Positions 10,498 to 20,965 of a stretch of 64,000 nucleotides of DNA are shown here, piece by piece; position 1 is the stretch's first letter; the number at the start of each line of letters is the position of its first letter. The stretch spans positions 164,815,806 through 164,879,805 of the forward strand of contig CM035413.1 in assembly GCA_020310875.1 (NCBI GenBank), given 5' to 3'. The notes beneath the pieces were generated by a model, which worked only from the letters and a program-made list of their open reading frames with translations, searched no databases and had not been told where the DNA came from. This DNA comes from Ceratopteris richardii (taxonomy: Eukaryota > Streptophyta > Polypodiopsida > Polypodiales > Pteridaceae). The position numbers and the translations under genes were made by a program.

Positions 10498-12690
10498 AGG
10501 ACATAGTATTAGATGGAATTTTTTGTATTTCATAAAGCAAGGGTTAGATTGTTGAAGCAAGGGTTAGATGGATTGGCCAAAGGCAACTAATTTTAAATAT
10601 TTTAAAACATTACAAAAACAGACTGAACACACAACACTTTAGCCTTAAGAGCTAGTGCCCAAATAACTAGCCTACCCCTTGTGGACTATTGAAGCAAAAG
10701 AGAATATTTAAAAATATTTTATCCTCTGGAAGCTAGCATCAAACTTTTAAACATGTTGAAACTTGAGATCCTCCTTGGAGAAGGTAAGAAATTAGAACCA
10801 CAAACTAACACCCATGGGTCATACAAACTCTATAGATGTTATGCAGACTGGCCATTGGTAGCACAGTGGCAAGGTTTGGTAGCACACTGACAAGATTTGT
10901 AAGTAGATCCTTCTTTTGCCACTTCAGCTAACTGACAGATAACTGATTGTGTAGGCTCTTGATCGTACCTTCATTTGGAAATTTTAGTGTAAAGTAGGTG
11001 AAGATCATTCATGGGTTATTTAGAGACAACATAAAATTAAATTAATTATAAAAAGAGAAAATGCAAGGTCTCATATTGGGATTCGAAAGAGGCTCCCCAA
11101 ACAATAACGACAAAACTACAGCATTATACAATGTAAAGACTGTTGCAAAAATTCAAAACATCAACTAGATAGAATTCCCTTATTATGTAGTTTGAAAGGG
11201 CAAATGCTTTTTTGAAGAGGCATTTTCCTTTTTCTCTAAAATTGAGGCGGAGGATTTCATTAAAATAGAATACAAGGTTTTCATTCTCATTAAATTTTAA
11301 AAGACATAAATTTAAAATAATTCGTGAGCTCTAGCACAAAGTCACAATCACATGCAAATACATAATCACAAACATGAAACACTAAAGAATGTAGATAACC
11401 ACATATGCATAACATACATGGCTACATACACACACATATATACATACGTAGATGATCATATCACATACATGGATAACCATTTGTATATATTTCTACACAT
11501 GTATGTATTTCAACACATGCATAGTCTACACATATACAACAACCTCATATAGATGTTTGCATACATGTACATATGCATTATGAAAAACACATTAATAAAC
11601 AACCATATAAATACACATGTATAAAAGAACATCACATACAAATACATTGGCACCCACATGCACACAAATAACATAGGTTATCAATCGACGATGCGTGCTA
11701 CACTTATATACATATAATTGAATGAGAAAAAGTGCATACATAAGGAGGTACTCAAACATATTTATGCATAGTGAGGAGGTTTGTATAGTTCTTCATCTGC
11801 ATCCTAAAAAATGGAGTTATTAAGAAAAGCATTCGTTAATGTAATAGATGTGTCATATTGTTTCTAAATCGTTGTTCATCTAAATTATGCAAATTGAATT
11901 GAGAATAAATATTCATCAATGCCAAACAAGGTGTAAGATTTGTTGGATCCAAAGCAATGCACCCTTCCTAGACCTAGCCCCATGCACTAGATCATCATGA
12001 GCTTTACATGCACCTAGCAAACATAACCATAGCATTGGAAAATTTTTCAACTATATGTAGTGAATAAAGGCCTCTGCTTCATCTAAGTTTCCAACTCAAC
12101 CCAAAATATTAATTGTGCAAACATAATGATCCTTTGTGTATGTAAATCCATGGCACAAGTACATAGATGCAAAAAAACAACATGCCAAATTCAACAAGTC
12201 CTGCATGACTAAATGTTGTTACAAAGACGAGTTATCTCATCAAAATTTTGTTTTCGTTCATCATATCTTGAAAGAGCACTGCATGGTGGCAACAATTGGT
12301 TTGTCGATAAGATGTGGCATTCATAACATTCCATGAAATGATGTACCAATGGGGCATTTTGTCAAGGGCTGATCTAGTTTCATCTATACAACCATAATGA
12401 TTAACCAATTTTATGGGTGTGTTCTAGGAGCAAACATCCAGATGTGGGATTCGGTCAAGATAATTATGCAAGAAACTAAGAACTATGACCACCATGTGCT
12501 AGAGAGATGACTCTCCTCCCAACCAAATGCCTCTATATATAGCTCTCTCCAGGGGACTACCTTCTTGGGAAAGTGGATACTAACCATCCATGTGTCGGCC
12601 ATGTAACTGCATGTGCATCAAGTGTCCCAGTTAACTCGAGTTAACTCAAGTGGATGCTTCTAGAAGGTTCTAGATCTCTTTGGGCAAAAT
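10498..12690. other. AT-rich intergenic DNA, no gene seen
   Basis: Low-complexity AT-rich sequence. At 11340-11660 it is crowded with acata and catac words typical of a decayed microsatellite. No coding motif was recognised on either strand. Confidence 0.6.
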
Positions 12691-12694
12691 ACTA

Positions 12695-12795
12695 TCCCAA
12701 TGTAGCCCATGGGGATTGAACCCAAGACCTACTCCTTCACACCCATGAGACTTAACCACTAGCATAAGTGCTTCACTTGGTCACAAGAGTAAATG
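12695..12795 (-). repeat. Possible tRNA-derived SINE head
   Basis: On the minus strand the segment reads tgctagtggttaag (box A like) and, about 40 bases on, gggttcaatcccc (box B), the internal Pol III promoter pair of tRNA genes and tRNA-derived SINEs. It does not fold into a full cloverleaf by eye. Further along the minus strand, near 12535, lies a TATA-like agctatatatagagg, so the whole could instead be part of a decayed LTR. Confidence 0.4.
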
Positions 12796-13532
12796 ACCTT
12801 CTTGTAAGTCTAGACTCAAGATCTTTGATCATACACATGGGTGACCAAAGGGTGTCCGATTTCAGATCCATCTGAACCGACCAGGCAAACCCCGAGCCTC
12901 ATGTTCTAAAACTGGAAGAACATGTTCATGTTCTAGAACTAGAAGAACATGTCTCATCTCTGTGGTGGCATCCCTGCCCAAATGATTCAAAACACTATCT
13001 TGCTTTGCACTTTGATAAACTGGTCAAATTACAAAGTAGTGAATGAATAATAAGGGTGGATCTAAAAACATTCCTAGCCAATTCACAGTCTTTACTAGGT
13101 GCAATTTGGACACAAACATGTGAATTGGGTAAATTCAAAATTACTATTCCATTTATGGGCATGACTGGTGCATGGACTTAGTAATTAAGGTGGGATTCTT
13201 ATCCCTTACAAGACTTTGAGAACTTTTGATTCACTTGAATTTGATTTGGACAACTTGAAGTTTGGTTGTCCCAAACATCTAACTTGGATGTTTGTACAAT
13301 GGTCTACTCCTATCCAATAGTTACTTGATTTTTTCACCCGATTAGAGGACCACTTTGTCCTAATGAGTTTAAAAATCCTATGTAAACTGCAAGAGAAATT
13401 TTACCATTTACTTTGAGTCAACTGTACTATAACTTGACCAATTTAAAATTGAAAATGAAAATTGTCCAACTTAGGACACTTTTCTCAAAGACTTTATCTT
13501 TAAGTTCTTGGGAATTGGCAACCTGTCTAAAG
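12796..13532. other. Intergenic DNA, no gene seen
   Basis: Mixed AT-rich sequence. Around 12901-12952 a catgttctaaaactggaag word is repeated twice with few changes. Nothing coding was recognised. Confidence 0.5.
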
Positions 13533-13537
13533 TGTAC

Positions 13538-13767
13538 TGTTGATATATTTAGGTAGTGATGTGTGTGAACACTCTAGGACCGCCGGGGCACTTTTTTCCC
13601 TCTTTAGGAGGTTTTTTTCCCCCGGCTTGTATATACGCCTATTGCCCTAATGGGCTACTTATCTTTGTACATTCTCTAGTAATACATTCAGTCTTGTGTG
13701 TTGTGCTCCAAGCTTCTTCCTCTTCCTTGTGCTTCTCACGTGCTTCCGCAGACGTCTAACTCCAACA
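13538..13767 (+). repeat. C1 5' LTR
   Basis: A 230-bp LTR starting TGTTGATATATTT and ending CTCCAACA. A TATA-like gtatatacg lies near 13628. The same LTR occurs at 28403-28631, twice in C2 and once in C3. Confidence 0.95.
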
Positions 13768-13769
13768 AT

Positions 13770-13781
13770 TGGTATCAGAGC
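13770..13781 (+). promoter_or_regulatory. C1 primer binding site (tRNA-iMet)
   Basis: TGGTATCAGAGC, two bases after the LTR, is the classic complement to the 3' end of plant initiator tRNA-Met. It primes minus-strand DNA synthesis. Confidence 0.95.
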
Positions 13782-14122
13782 AGGTCGTTGATTCTTCTAG
13801 GGCACCGTCGACACTCCTCCGTTTGCAGTCTCAGATTCGCACAAAATTTGGTGAGCATACTCAGAGTGTTTTCGAGATCAAAACAGCTTCGCTATGTGGT
13901 GCCGAAATCGCGATCTGAGCTCGTTTCGGCCTCCAAACGCACTATCGCAGTGCTTGTGTAGGCTATTTCGTCCTTTTGTGCCAAAGGTATATACCAGTTT
14001 CTGTTCGCCAGTTTAAGCGTCTCGAAGTCTGCTACAGGTCTAGCAGAACTCGTCTGGGCAGTTCTGTTCAACTTTTTGAGATACAGTCAATTTTCTGCAT
14101 CAAGGTATTTTAGTCACCGGCC

Positions 14123-14952
14123 ATGGCTGAAAGCAGTGATGTATTCCGTATGTTGGTTGTTGAGGATAAGTTGGATGGTACCAACTACCCATTATGGGAT
14201 TATATGATGCGACATGTACTGGTTGCAAAAGGATTGTGGAACATTGTGCAGGGTGTTGAAAGACGTCCTGTTACACCTGTAACGACAGGTACTGCAAATA
14301 CAGGTGTTGGAGCTGATGAAGATGGTGTCGAAGATGATATTCCGCAGATTCCTGTTCGTGCTGCTGTTTCTGTTGCACCTACTGCAGAGCAGATTCGTTG
14401 GGATGGCAGAGATGCCCAGGCACATGCATTGATAGCTTTGTCTGTCAAACGTGCCATTATTCCTCACATTCGCTCTTGCAAAATAGCAAAGGATGCTTGG
14501 GATACACTTACCACTTTGTACCAGGCTAGGAATGAGGCTCGTGTTGCTTACCTCCGAAAACAGTTGGAGAGTGAGCACATGAATGAAGGTGATTCGATGG
14601 ACAGTTTTCTTACAAAGTCAAAGACCTGAAGGAACAATTGATTTCTGCTGATGAGGTTATACCAGATAGCTCACTTGTGCAGACCGTTCTGAATGGCCTT
14701 CCTGATTCATATCAGAGTTTTGCCTCTACTCTTCGATTGATGATGAAAGGCAATCCGAATGCCTTGTCATTTGAGGAATTAGTCTCTGTTCTGTTGCAGG
14801 AAGATCAGTCCAGGCAGAACAGGTCCATTATGCGTGTTGCAGATCAAGCTTTCCTGACTAGTCAGAAGGGCAAAGGAAAATAGAGCTCTTCTACTAGTAA
14901 GCAGAAATCTGCAAATGCTGCACAATCGAAGAACCAGGATAAAGATGAGAAG
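14123..14952 (+). pseudogene. C1 gag, 5' part
   Basis: Copia Gag starts at the ATG at 14123 (MAESSDVFRM), the same start as in C2 and C3. The block KLDGTNYPLWDYMMRHVL is the usual gag N-terminus, followed by AWDTLTTLYQARNEARVAYL and the LQTVLNGLPDSYQSF-type region. A 1-bp deletion near 14621 (acaaagtc where C2 has acaaagatc) shifts the frame, and TGG has become TAG at 14881. The gene is then cut at 14952 by G2; the zinc knuckle lies beyond it at 24913. Confidence 0.93.
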
Positions 14953-15986
14953 TGTTAAAGGTATAATCGCTTATTGTAACTTCAACCGTTAACTACCTAC
15001 CGCAGACGTTAGTTACTAATTCAAGACAATAGTCCTTCGGGGATTCCAGAGCCTGGTTCCACACCTGCGTACCAGATATCTCCGAGTCTCTTGTTCTCTG
15101 TACTCAATCTCACCGTAAGAATAGACTGACTCTAGCCAAGTGGGTCCTTGGGAGTGGTAGGGGTCTGTTAGACAAGGCCCTATACTATTTTCCCAACTTC
15201 TCACTCACCCGTCACTCGGTCTGTGCGTCTTAGCTCAGTAGTTGTTTCTGATCAACCAAGGCTATCAACGTCCTAGAATCCCGCACTCCAAACTATACCT
15301 GCTATAACAGTTGAGCAGTAGTCCGGATCGAGAGTCAATACACAAAATGCACTCCTGGTAACTTAACACGAACACACCACGAAACCCTTCTGCACAATCT
15401 ACAACTTTACCGAGTACCAACTTCAAATCGCAAGACCTACTGACCATAACTTGTCGCGCACTTTATCATCATTCTACTCATATTCAGAACACTACCGGTA
15501 CTAATCTTAACACAGATTATACTACCGACCCAGTCATTCACAAAGACTCATAACTCACAACTGAACCATGTTAGTTCTCTATGCTTCCTTGCTCCACAGA
15601 AGAACGATCAAAAACACGCGTTCCCGTTCGAATAACGCTTAAGAAATACTTCAATCATTACCGGGTGAAATCTCTGCAACACAGTATCGATTCGTAACAC
15701 TGCGTATAACGCACATACGCACACAAGCACATACACAGGAGAGAGAATGGAGCAGACGGAACAGAACAGAGTACTCTGTTCTATACATACAACACTATAC
15801 TTGCAAATCCCAAAACACGGGGGGCTCCTTCTCTTGTCCCTCTGCCGTTCTTTTCATTGCTTTAAATAGAATTTTATTACAAGGCTTGCGGGAATCTTTC
15901 TTTACCGCGTACTTCCAGAAGGGTTCTTTCTACATTAAAAACCTCTGTCTAAGTACAATTGTCCTTTGTTCGGCGGCCGTCTAACA
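14953..15986 (-). repeat. G2 3' LTR
   Basis: 1034 bp, with ends TGTTA and TAACA. Minus-strand TATA-like tctatttaaa at 15861-15870. Nearly identical to 23856-24890; a 1-bp indel in gacaaggcc versus gacagaggcc explains the length difference. Confidence 0.95.
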
Positions 15987-15987
15987 C

Positions 15988-16055
15988 TGGCATGCACGGT
16001 GGACTCGAACCCGCAAGTTCCTATGGTTCGGATACTAGACCTTCTAAGTACATAC
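15988..16055 (-). other. tRNA-like sequence beside the G2 3' LTR
   Basis: Read on the minus strand, the internal side of the 3' LTR ends with gggttcgagtcc (a box B / T-arm word), then accgtgcatgcca and one g before the LTR. Upstream, aggtctagtat resembles box A of tRNA-Gly types, and gtatgtac can pair over eight positions, two of them G-U, with gtgcatgc. The T stem is imperfect and the total is about 6 bases short, so it is not a working tRNA. It occupies the place where a polypurine tract is expected. Confidence 0.45.
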
Positions 16056-18038
16056 TTCGGGCGAGCCTAAATGTTCGGGTAATTTTCTTTTTGAGGGTTT
16101 CTAACATTTGCACTAAGGTGGTAGGTTCTAATAATTGGGCGTCGGTTCTGACTGCACTGAGGGTTATGGCTTGATTTAACAAAATTTCGGCTTGGGTTTG
16201 AAGAAAAGCCTCCTGGAGATAAAATTCGTTGGCTAATGCCGCATCTCGGGCTGTCGTTATTTCAGTCAGTTTGGTCTGCATCTCTCTGATACACTCCTTC
16301 TGGTTGCGTATTTGGTTGTCTTGGCGTTCAAATTGTTGTGTTTGGAAACTGAGAGTTTTCTTATACGCATCGCGTTCTCTGCGGGCGTTGGCGATATCTT
16401 TTTGGTATTGGCCTTCCCGTAGTAATTGTTGTTTGAGAATACGGTTGACCGTGTCGGCACATTCTTCGGCTCGCCGTAATTGCTCTTGAACTTGGTCGGC
16501 TTCTTTCTGTTGGTCCTGCATCTTCTGGGTGGTTTCTTGTAATTGAAGCTTCGTGTCTGCGATCAATTCTTCGAGAGATACGTTGATATCTTCTTGTTCT
16601 TGAAGGGCGGCCTTCAGTGTTCGAATTTCCTCATGTGCGTTGTGTATGAGTTGGTCTTTGGCAGCTAGCTGGTCCAGGGCTGCATCTCGTTGTTGTACTA
16701 GCATCTGTTCTGTCGAAAATCGTGCTTGGAGTTCTGCTAGCTGTGTCCGGAGTTGATGATTCTCGGTCTTTACGGCATCAACTTCTTCCTGGAGGGGGGC
16801 GATGTCGGCTTCCAGGGTGTCTACCTTGTGCTGGTATTCGAGTTTCAGGTGGTCCGTGGCTGCCGTAAACTGGGCGGGCAGCTGGTGTGATAACTGGATG
16901 AGGAACTGCCCCATGGCGGCAAGTTCCGAGAATGTGTTATGTGGCGGTGGTGGTGGAGGATGACGAGGTTGAGAGGATGTGTCGGTGAGTAGTTGCTGGG
17001 AGTTTGGAGAACGGTATCTGAGGGGTTTACCTTGGCGAGTGTTTGTTGTATGGTTTCTGTCTGGTTGATGGCGTCGATGAGTTGATCCAGTGCTTTGGTG
17101 TCCGATTCCTGTTCATCCTGGTGCTTCTCAGATTCTTTTTCTATGGACACTATTTCTGTCTCTGCTTGATCCTGCTGGTCTGGTTGCTCCGTCGATGTTT
17201 CGTTGTGTGTGGCGGTGTCGTGGTATGTTTCCTCTTGGTCGTCTGGCTTGGTCTCCTGATCTTTTCCGGCGGATCCTTGGACTTCACTTTCCGAGGAGCT
17301 GATCCGAATTCGCTTGGTACGGAAGAGCTGATTAATCTCTTCGTCTTCTTCTTCAATGTCCTCGATTGGTTGTGCGGATTCTTCGTGTCGAAGTGCGGGG
17401 CCTGCGGGTGGGGGTTGTGCGGCGAGAATGGTTGGGAAGAGGAAGGAGATGATGTGTGGAAGGCGAGAGCGGGGGGTAGAACCCTTTTGGAGCTGTTTTA
17501 CGATAGCTACACATTCTTTATGGATTCTAAGGAAAAAGTAAGAGGCAAAATTTACAGGTTCGCGGGCGGCTAAATCTAAGGCGGAGTAGAAGGGGCGAGA
17601 GATGCCATATGTTCGTTTTTGCAGGTTGAGGATGGCTACCAGGAACTGTAGGGCGGATCGCTCGGGTTCTGGGCGGCATAGAATGGCGTATTCGTTTGAT
17701 GAGGAGCGGGGAAAGAGTTCGGTCATACGGGCGAAAGGGATGGTAGGGCCATTTTCGCGGCCTTGCGGGGTGAGGCGGTAGGCGTCGGCAAAGGCTTGGA
17801 AGGTGATGACGGATCTATGTGGGAGGGAAAGGAAGACCCACTGTCGTTCGGTGGTGGGGCTTTGGGCAATGGCTTGGATGATCTGTGCGGAGAAGGGATG
17901 GGCTTCCACTGAGTGCCAAGGCAACTCAGCGAAGTTGGCCAACCCTCTGCATCGCAGGTATTCGCCTACGTCTGTAGGGATACCTTCGTGGAAAGAAGCG
18001 TAGTTGGCTAGCGCTTCCATGGCGTTCACAATGCACAC
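16021..18038 (-). pseudogene. G2 ORF3: extra coiled-coil protein after pol
   Basis: A gene in the same direction as pol, between integrase and 3' LTR. It starts at the ATG at 18038 (MCIVNAMEALANYASFHEG) and stays open past residue 330. Near 17000-17020 a single-base frame change moves it into the frame that continues through HNTFSELAAMGQF to the stop at 16021; the undamaged protein would have about 670 residues. Residues 1-210 look globular, with RIHKECVAIVKQL near 180. About 220-350 is acidic and Glu/Gln-rich with a short basic TKRIRIS. Then comes a proline-rich hinge and about 260 residues of heptad-rich, long coiled coil. I recognise no family with certainty; a distant link to the extra ORFs of Tat/Athila elements is a guess. 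Role unknown. Confidence 0.7.
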
Positions 18039-18305
18039 TTACAGAAAACACAGAATACTGAGATAACACACACAATCACGAAAACACAATAGCGGTTTTT
18101 TTGGCGCAACTGAGGGGGTTAAATATGGAGAACACGGTGTGGGGGTGAGTATCATTGTGTGGTGCGGGAATGATACAGTTTGCATGCTAGCGTGCGTACT
18201 GAGTGACCGGTAGGGCGGGGCGGCTGGTAACATAAAGATTTGTACAAAAGACGGCTAAAAGCAAAACATAAAAATTTATACAAAACGTGGCTCGTCGCCG
18301 AATAA
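18039..18305 (-). other. G2 spacer between pol and ORF3
   Basis: About 270 bp separating the end of pol from the ATG of ORF3 in the element's sense direction. A 64-codon frame is present but Pro/Ser/Cys-rich and unrecognisable. How ORF3 would be expressed (separate promoter, splicing or re-initiation) is not visible. Confidence 0.5.
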
Positions 18306-18780
18306 TTAAGGCGTACTGGTCGTGGGATAATACGGCCGCAGCTTCGATCCATTAATTACTTTTGGAAGTGGAATTTTGGTCAACGTAGTCAACCGAAAAG
18401 TTGCCGGACCTACTTGTGCTGAGATCTTGAAAGGGCCGAACCATCGTAGTTTGAATTTTCCTGCTGCTCTGTCCGATTTTGCGTTATAGAAGAGTACAAG
18501 CTGTCCTACCGAAAAGATTGGCGTGTTCAAATATCGATCGTGTGTCTTAGCTTGCCTTAGTTGAACTTCGCGCATAGTTAAAAAACTGAGCCATCGGTGC
18601 TCATCAAGTTCTCTGAGTGCGTCCATTCGTGCTGTCAGTGAAGATTCCGGTAGCATCTTCTGAGTGATTGCTACCCGCAAACTTGGGATGACTACTTCCA
18701 TGGGAGCGATTGCTTCTAAGCCATAAGCTAGCTTGAAAGGTGTCAAGCCTGTTGTTACTTTATATGTAGTTCGGTATGCC
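18306..18780 (-). pseudogene. G2 integrase C-terminal part
   Basis: The frame resumes right after the integrase deletion with AYRTTYKVTTGLTPFKLAYG and the EAIAPMEVVIPSLR block that normally follow the third catalytic acid. The C-terminal domain (GQLVLFYNAKSDRAAGKFKL, then WFGPFKI) follows, ending RPYYPTTSTP. It is in a different frame from the upstream pol, so even with readthrough it would not be joined to it. No chromodomain is present. Confidence 0.88.
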
Positions 18781-20920
18781 CTTGACCAGCTCTTTGGCAA
18801 GCATCGCATTGTTTATCAAACTGTGAGATATCTCTGTACATAGTTGGCCACCAGAGTCCTCCTTGCAGAATTTTCCGGTGAGTTAAGTCTGCTGCAAAAT
18901 GGCCACCGGGAGGAATTGAGTGAGCCAAAGTGATAACTGAGTTAACTTCATGTGGTGGAATACAGCGAAGTAGGATTCCGGTATGATCTGTATAATATAG
19001 TTCTCCAGCAACTAACCGAAATCGGCGGCTAAAAACTGCGATTTTTCTTCGAACCGCCTTGGCAGTCTCAGCTGGAAAGCGTCCTTCGGTGAGAAAAGTT
19101 AGAATCTGATCATAGTATGTAGGTGGTGTTTGTAAGTTGGGCGTCTCATCAGGTAGTGGTTCAACATTATAAATCGCAGGAGTCGTGTCATCTATTCCTA
19201 CCGGAGCTTTACCGAAATCTAGGCGTGATAAGAAATCTGCTAAGGCATGTGCATTTCCGGGTCGATGAATGCCATCATAGTCGAATTCTTGTAAAAGTAG
19301 CACCCATCGTGCTAATCGTCCTCCTAAGTGCTGCTGTCTTTCTAGATAAACAAGGGCAGCATGATCCACATGAAAGGTAAATTTCCGGCCTAGTAGATAA
19401 TGTCTGAACTTTTTGATTGAGTAAATCAATCCTAGACATTCTCTTTCAGTGGTGGAATAGTTCTTTTCTGCCGGTGCCAGTCTTCTACTGGCGTAATAAA
19501 CAGGGCGAAACCACTTATCTGTTTGCTGCATTAGAATACTGTCGATTGCAATATCTGAAGCGTCAACAAAAACATGGAACGGATTGTCCCAGTCCGGTGG
19601 TTGTAAAATTGGAGCTTGCGTCAGGAGATACTTGAGTCGATCAAATGTAGTTTGACATTCTTCAGTCCATTCAAACTGTCTGGGAGTCTTTGTGATTAGC
19701 CTGTTCAGTGGTACTGCTAGGTGAGCAAGCCACCGCAAGTGTCTGCCATGCCACCGTATTTGTCCCATAAAGCGCATTACTTCTTTCGGAGTCGTGGGTA
19801 TTGGGGCTTCTAAAATCGCCGAAATCTTATCTGGGTCCACTCGGATACCTTGGGCAGATACAATATGCCCAAGTAGTTTGCCACATGAAACCGCAAACAC
19901 GGATTTGTTGGGATTAAGGCAGAGTCTATATTCTCGACACTTCTGAAAACAACATCGTAAGTGAAACAAATGTGCTATCATCTTCCCAAAGATTGAGAAG
20001 TCGTCGAGATATACTTGCATGAAAGAGGTGAGGTAAGGAGAAAATATCTCCTGCATACATCTTTGAAATGTGCTTGGTGCATTTCTCAATCCGAACCACA
20101 TTACTGTGCAGGCAAAGACACCCCAATTGGTAATGAAGGCAGTTTTTGGTATATCCTCTTCAGCCATTCTAACCTGGTTGTACCCGCTGTATCCATCTAA
20201 AAATGAATACATTTCATGACCTGCGACTCTATCAAGCATGGTATCCAAAAAGGGGATCGGGAAAGGATCTGGTACTATTGCTGCATTTAATTTCCGGTAA
20301 TCCACACAGATTCGTAACTGCTTGTTTTTCTTTGGCACGATCACGATGGGTGAGATCCATTCAGCGTGTTCTACTGGTACAATGAATCCGACTTTTAATA
20401 GTCTATCAAGTTCGGCTTTTACCTGTGATGCATAATGGGGGTTCATTCTGTAGCTGGGTTGTCTTTTTGGTTTCACTTCCGGTTTCAACATGACCCTGTG
20501 TTGATAGATGCGCGGATCTAATCCTTTCATGTCTTTGTAATCCCATGCAGAGACGTCTGCGAATTCGCGAAGAAGTTTAATCAAATCCTCCTTAAATGTT
20601 TCCGGTAAGTTCTGCCTCATCTTCACAGGTTGTGGGTGGTCTCTATCTCCTAGATTGTACATGATCAGCTGGTCTTCTGGGACATAAAATTGTTGAGGTT
20701 TCTCTGTATCATCTGTTGGCTTGAACAGTGGTTGTAATTCGTCGTCATGGGTTGAGGAAGTATCTTCCTGGACCGACTTTCCGGTGATAGCTACTACTGT
20801 ACATACTGACGTGTTCCAGTTATCTATGACGGATTGTAGGTCAACAGTTCCTAGAGACATTAAATCGGCATTACTCTTCAGAAATTGCTCTTCTTCATCA
20901 TCTGACAGTCCATCTAACAT
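18755..20920 (-). CDS. G2 pol: RT, RNase H and integrase zinc domain
   Basis: An uninterrupted 721-codon frame. RT spans roughly residues 130-340 with LRICVDYRKLN, the SGYNQVRMAEED block and the catalytic YLDD near 303. One oddity is VMWFGL where Gypsy RTs have VMPFGL, a Pro-to-Trp change beside the template grip. RNase H starts at FVDASDIAIDSIL near 450 and includes TERECLGLIYSIKKF and FHVDHAAL. The integrase HHCC zinc domain (AHSIPPGGHF, then CDACQRAG) lies at about 680-715. The frame then runs into a deletion and ends after GHTELHIK. Upstream, only a TAA at 20966 separates it in frame from gag-pro. Confidence 0.93.
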   Translation of the reverse strand: MLDGLSDDEEEQFLKSNADLMSLGTVDLQSVIDNWNTSVCTVVAITGKSVQEDTSSTHDDELQPLFKPTDDTEKPQQFYVPEDQLIMYNLGDRDHPQPVKMRQNLPETFKEDLIKLLREFADVSAWDYKDMKGLDPRIYQHRVMLKPEVKPKRQPSYRMNPHYASQVKAELDRLLKVGFIVPVEHAEWISPIVIVPKKNKQLRICVDYRKLNAAIVPDPFPIPFLDTMLDRVAGHEMYSFLDGYSGYNQVRMAEEDIPKTAFITNWGVFACTVMWFGLRNAPSTFQRCMQEIFSPYLTSFMQVYLDDFSIFGKMIAHLFHLRCCFQKCREYRLCLNPNKSVFAVSCGKLLGHIVSAQGIRVDPDKISAILEAPIPTTPKEVMRFMGQIRWHGRHLRWLAHLAVPLNRLITKTPRQFEWTEECQTTFDRLKYLLTQAPILQPPDWDNPFHVFVDASDIAIDSILMQQTDKWFRPVYYASRRLAPAEKNYSTTERECLGLIYSIKKFRHYLLGRKFTFHVDHAALVYLERQQHLGGRLARWVLLLQEFDYDGIHRPGNAHALADFLSRLDFGKAPVGIDDTTPAIYNVEPLPDETPNLQTPPTYYDQILTFLTEGRFPAETAKAVRRKIAVFSRRFRLVAGELYYTDHTGILLRCIPPHEVNSVITLAHSIPPGGHFAADLTHRKILQGGLWWPTMYRDISQFDKQCDACQRAGQGHTELHIK

Positions 20921-20965
20921 ATGAACTGGTTCAGCAAAGTACGGTCTGGTGTGAGGTTCGCAAGA

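Noticed and set aside
17043..17573. Plus-strand 176-codon frame rich in Phe, Leu and Val
   Set aside because: It is antisense to the acidic part of ORF3; the hydrophobic content follows from the complementary Glu/Gln/Lys codons.
16021..18038. ORF3 of G2 as a retroviral-type envelope gene
   Set aside because: Its position fits, but no signal peptide or transmembrane segment is visible, and the C-terminal half is a hydrophilic coiled coil.
18039..18233. Separate small gene between pol and ORF3
   Set aside because: A 64-codon Pro/Ser/Cys-rich frame with no recognisable feature; more likely spacer.
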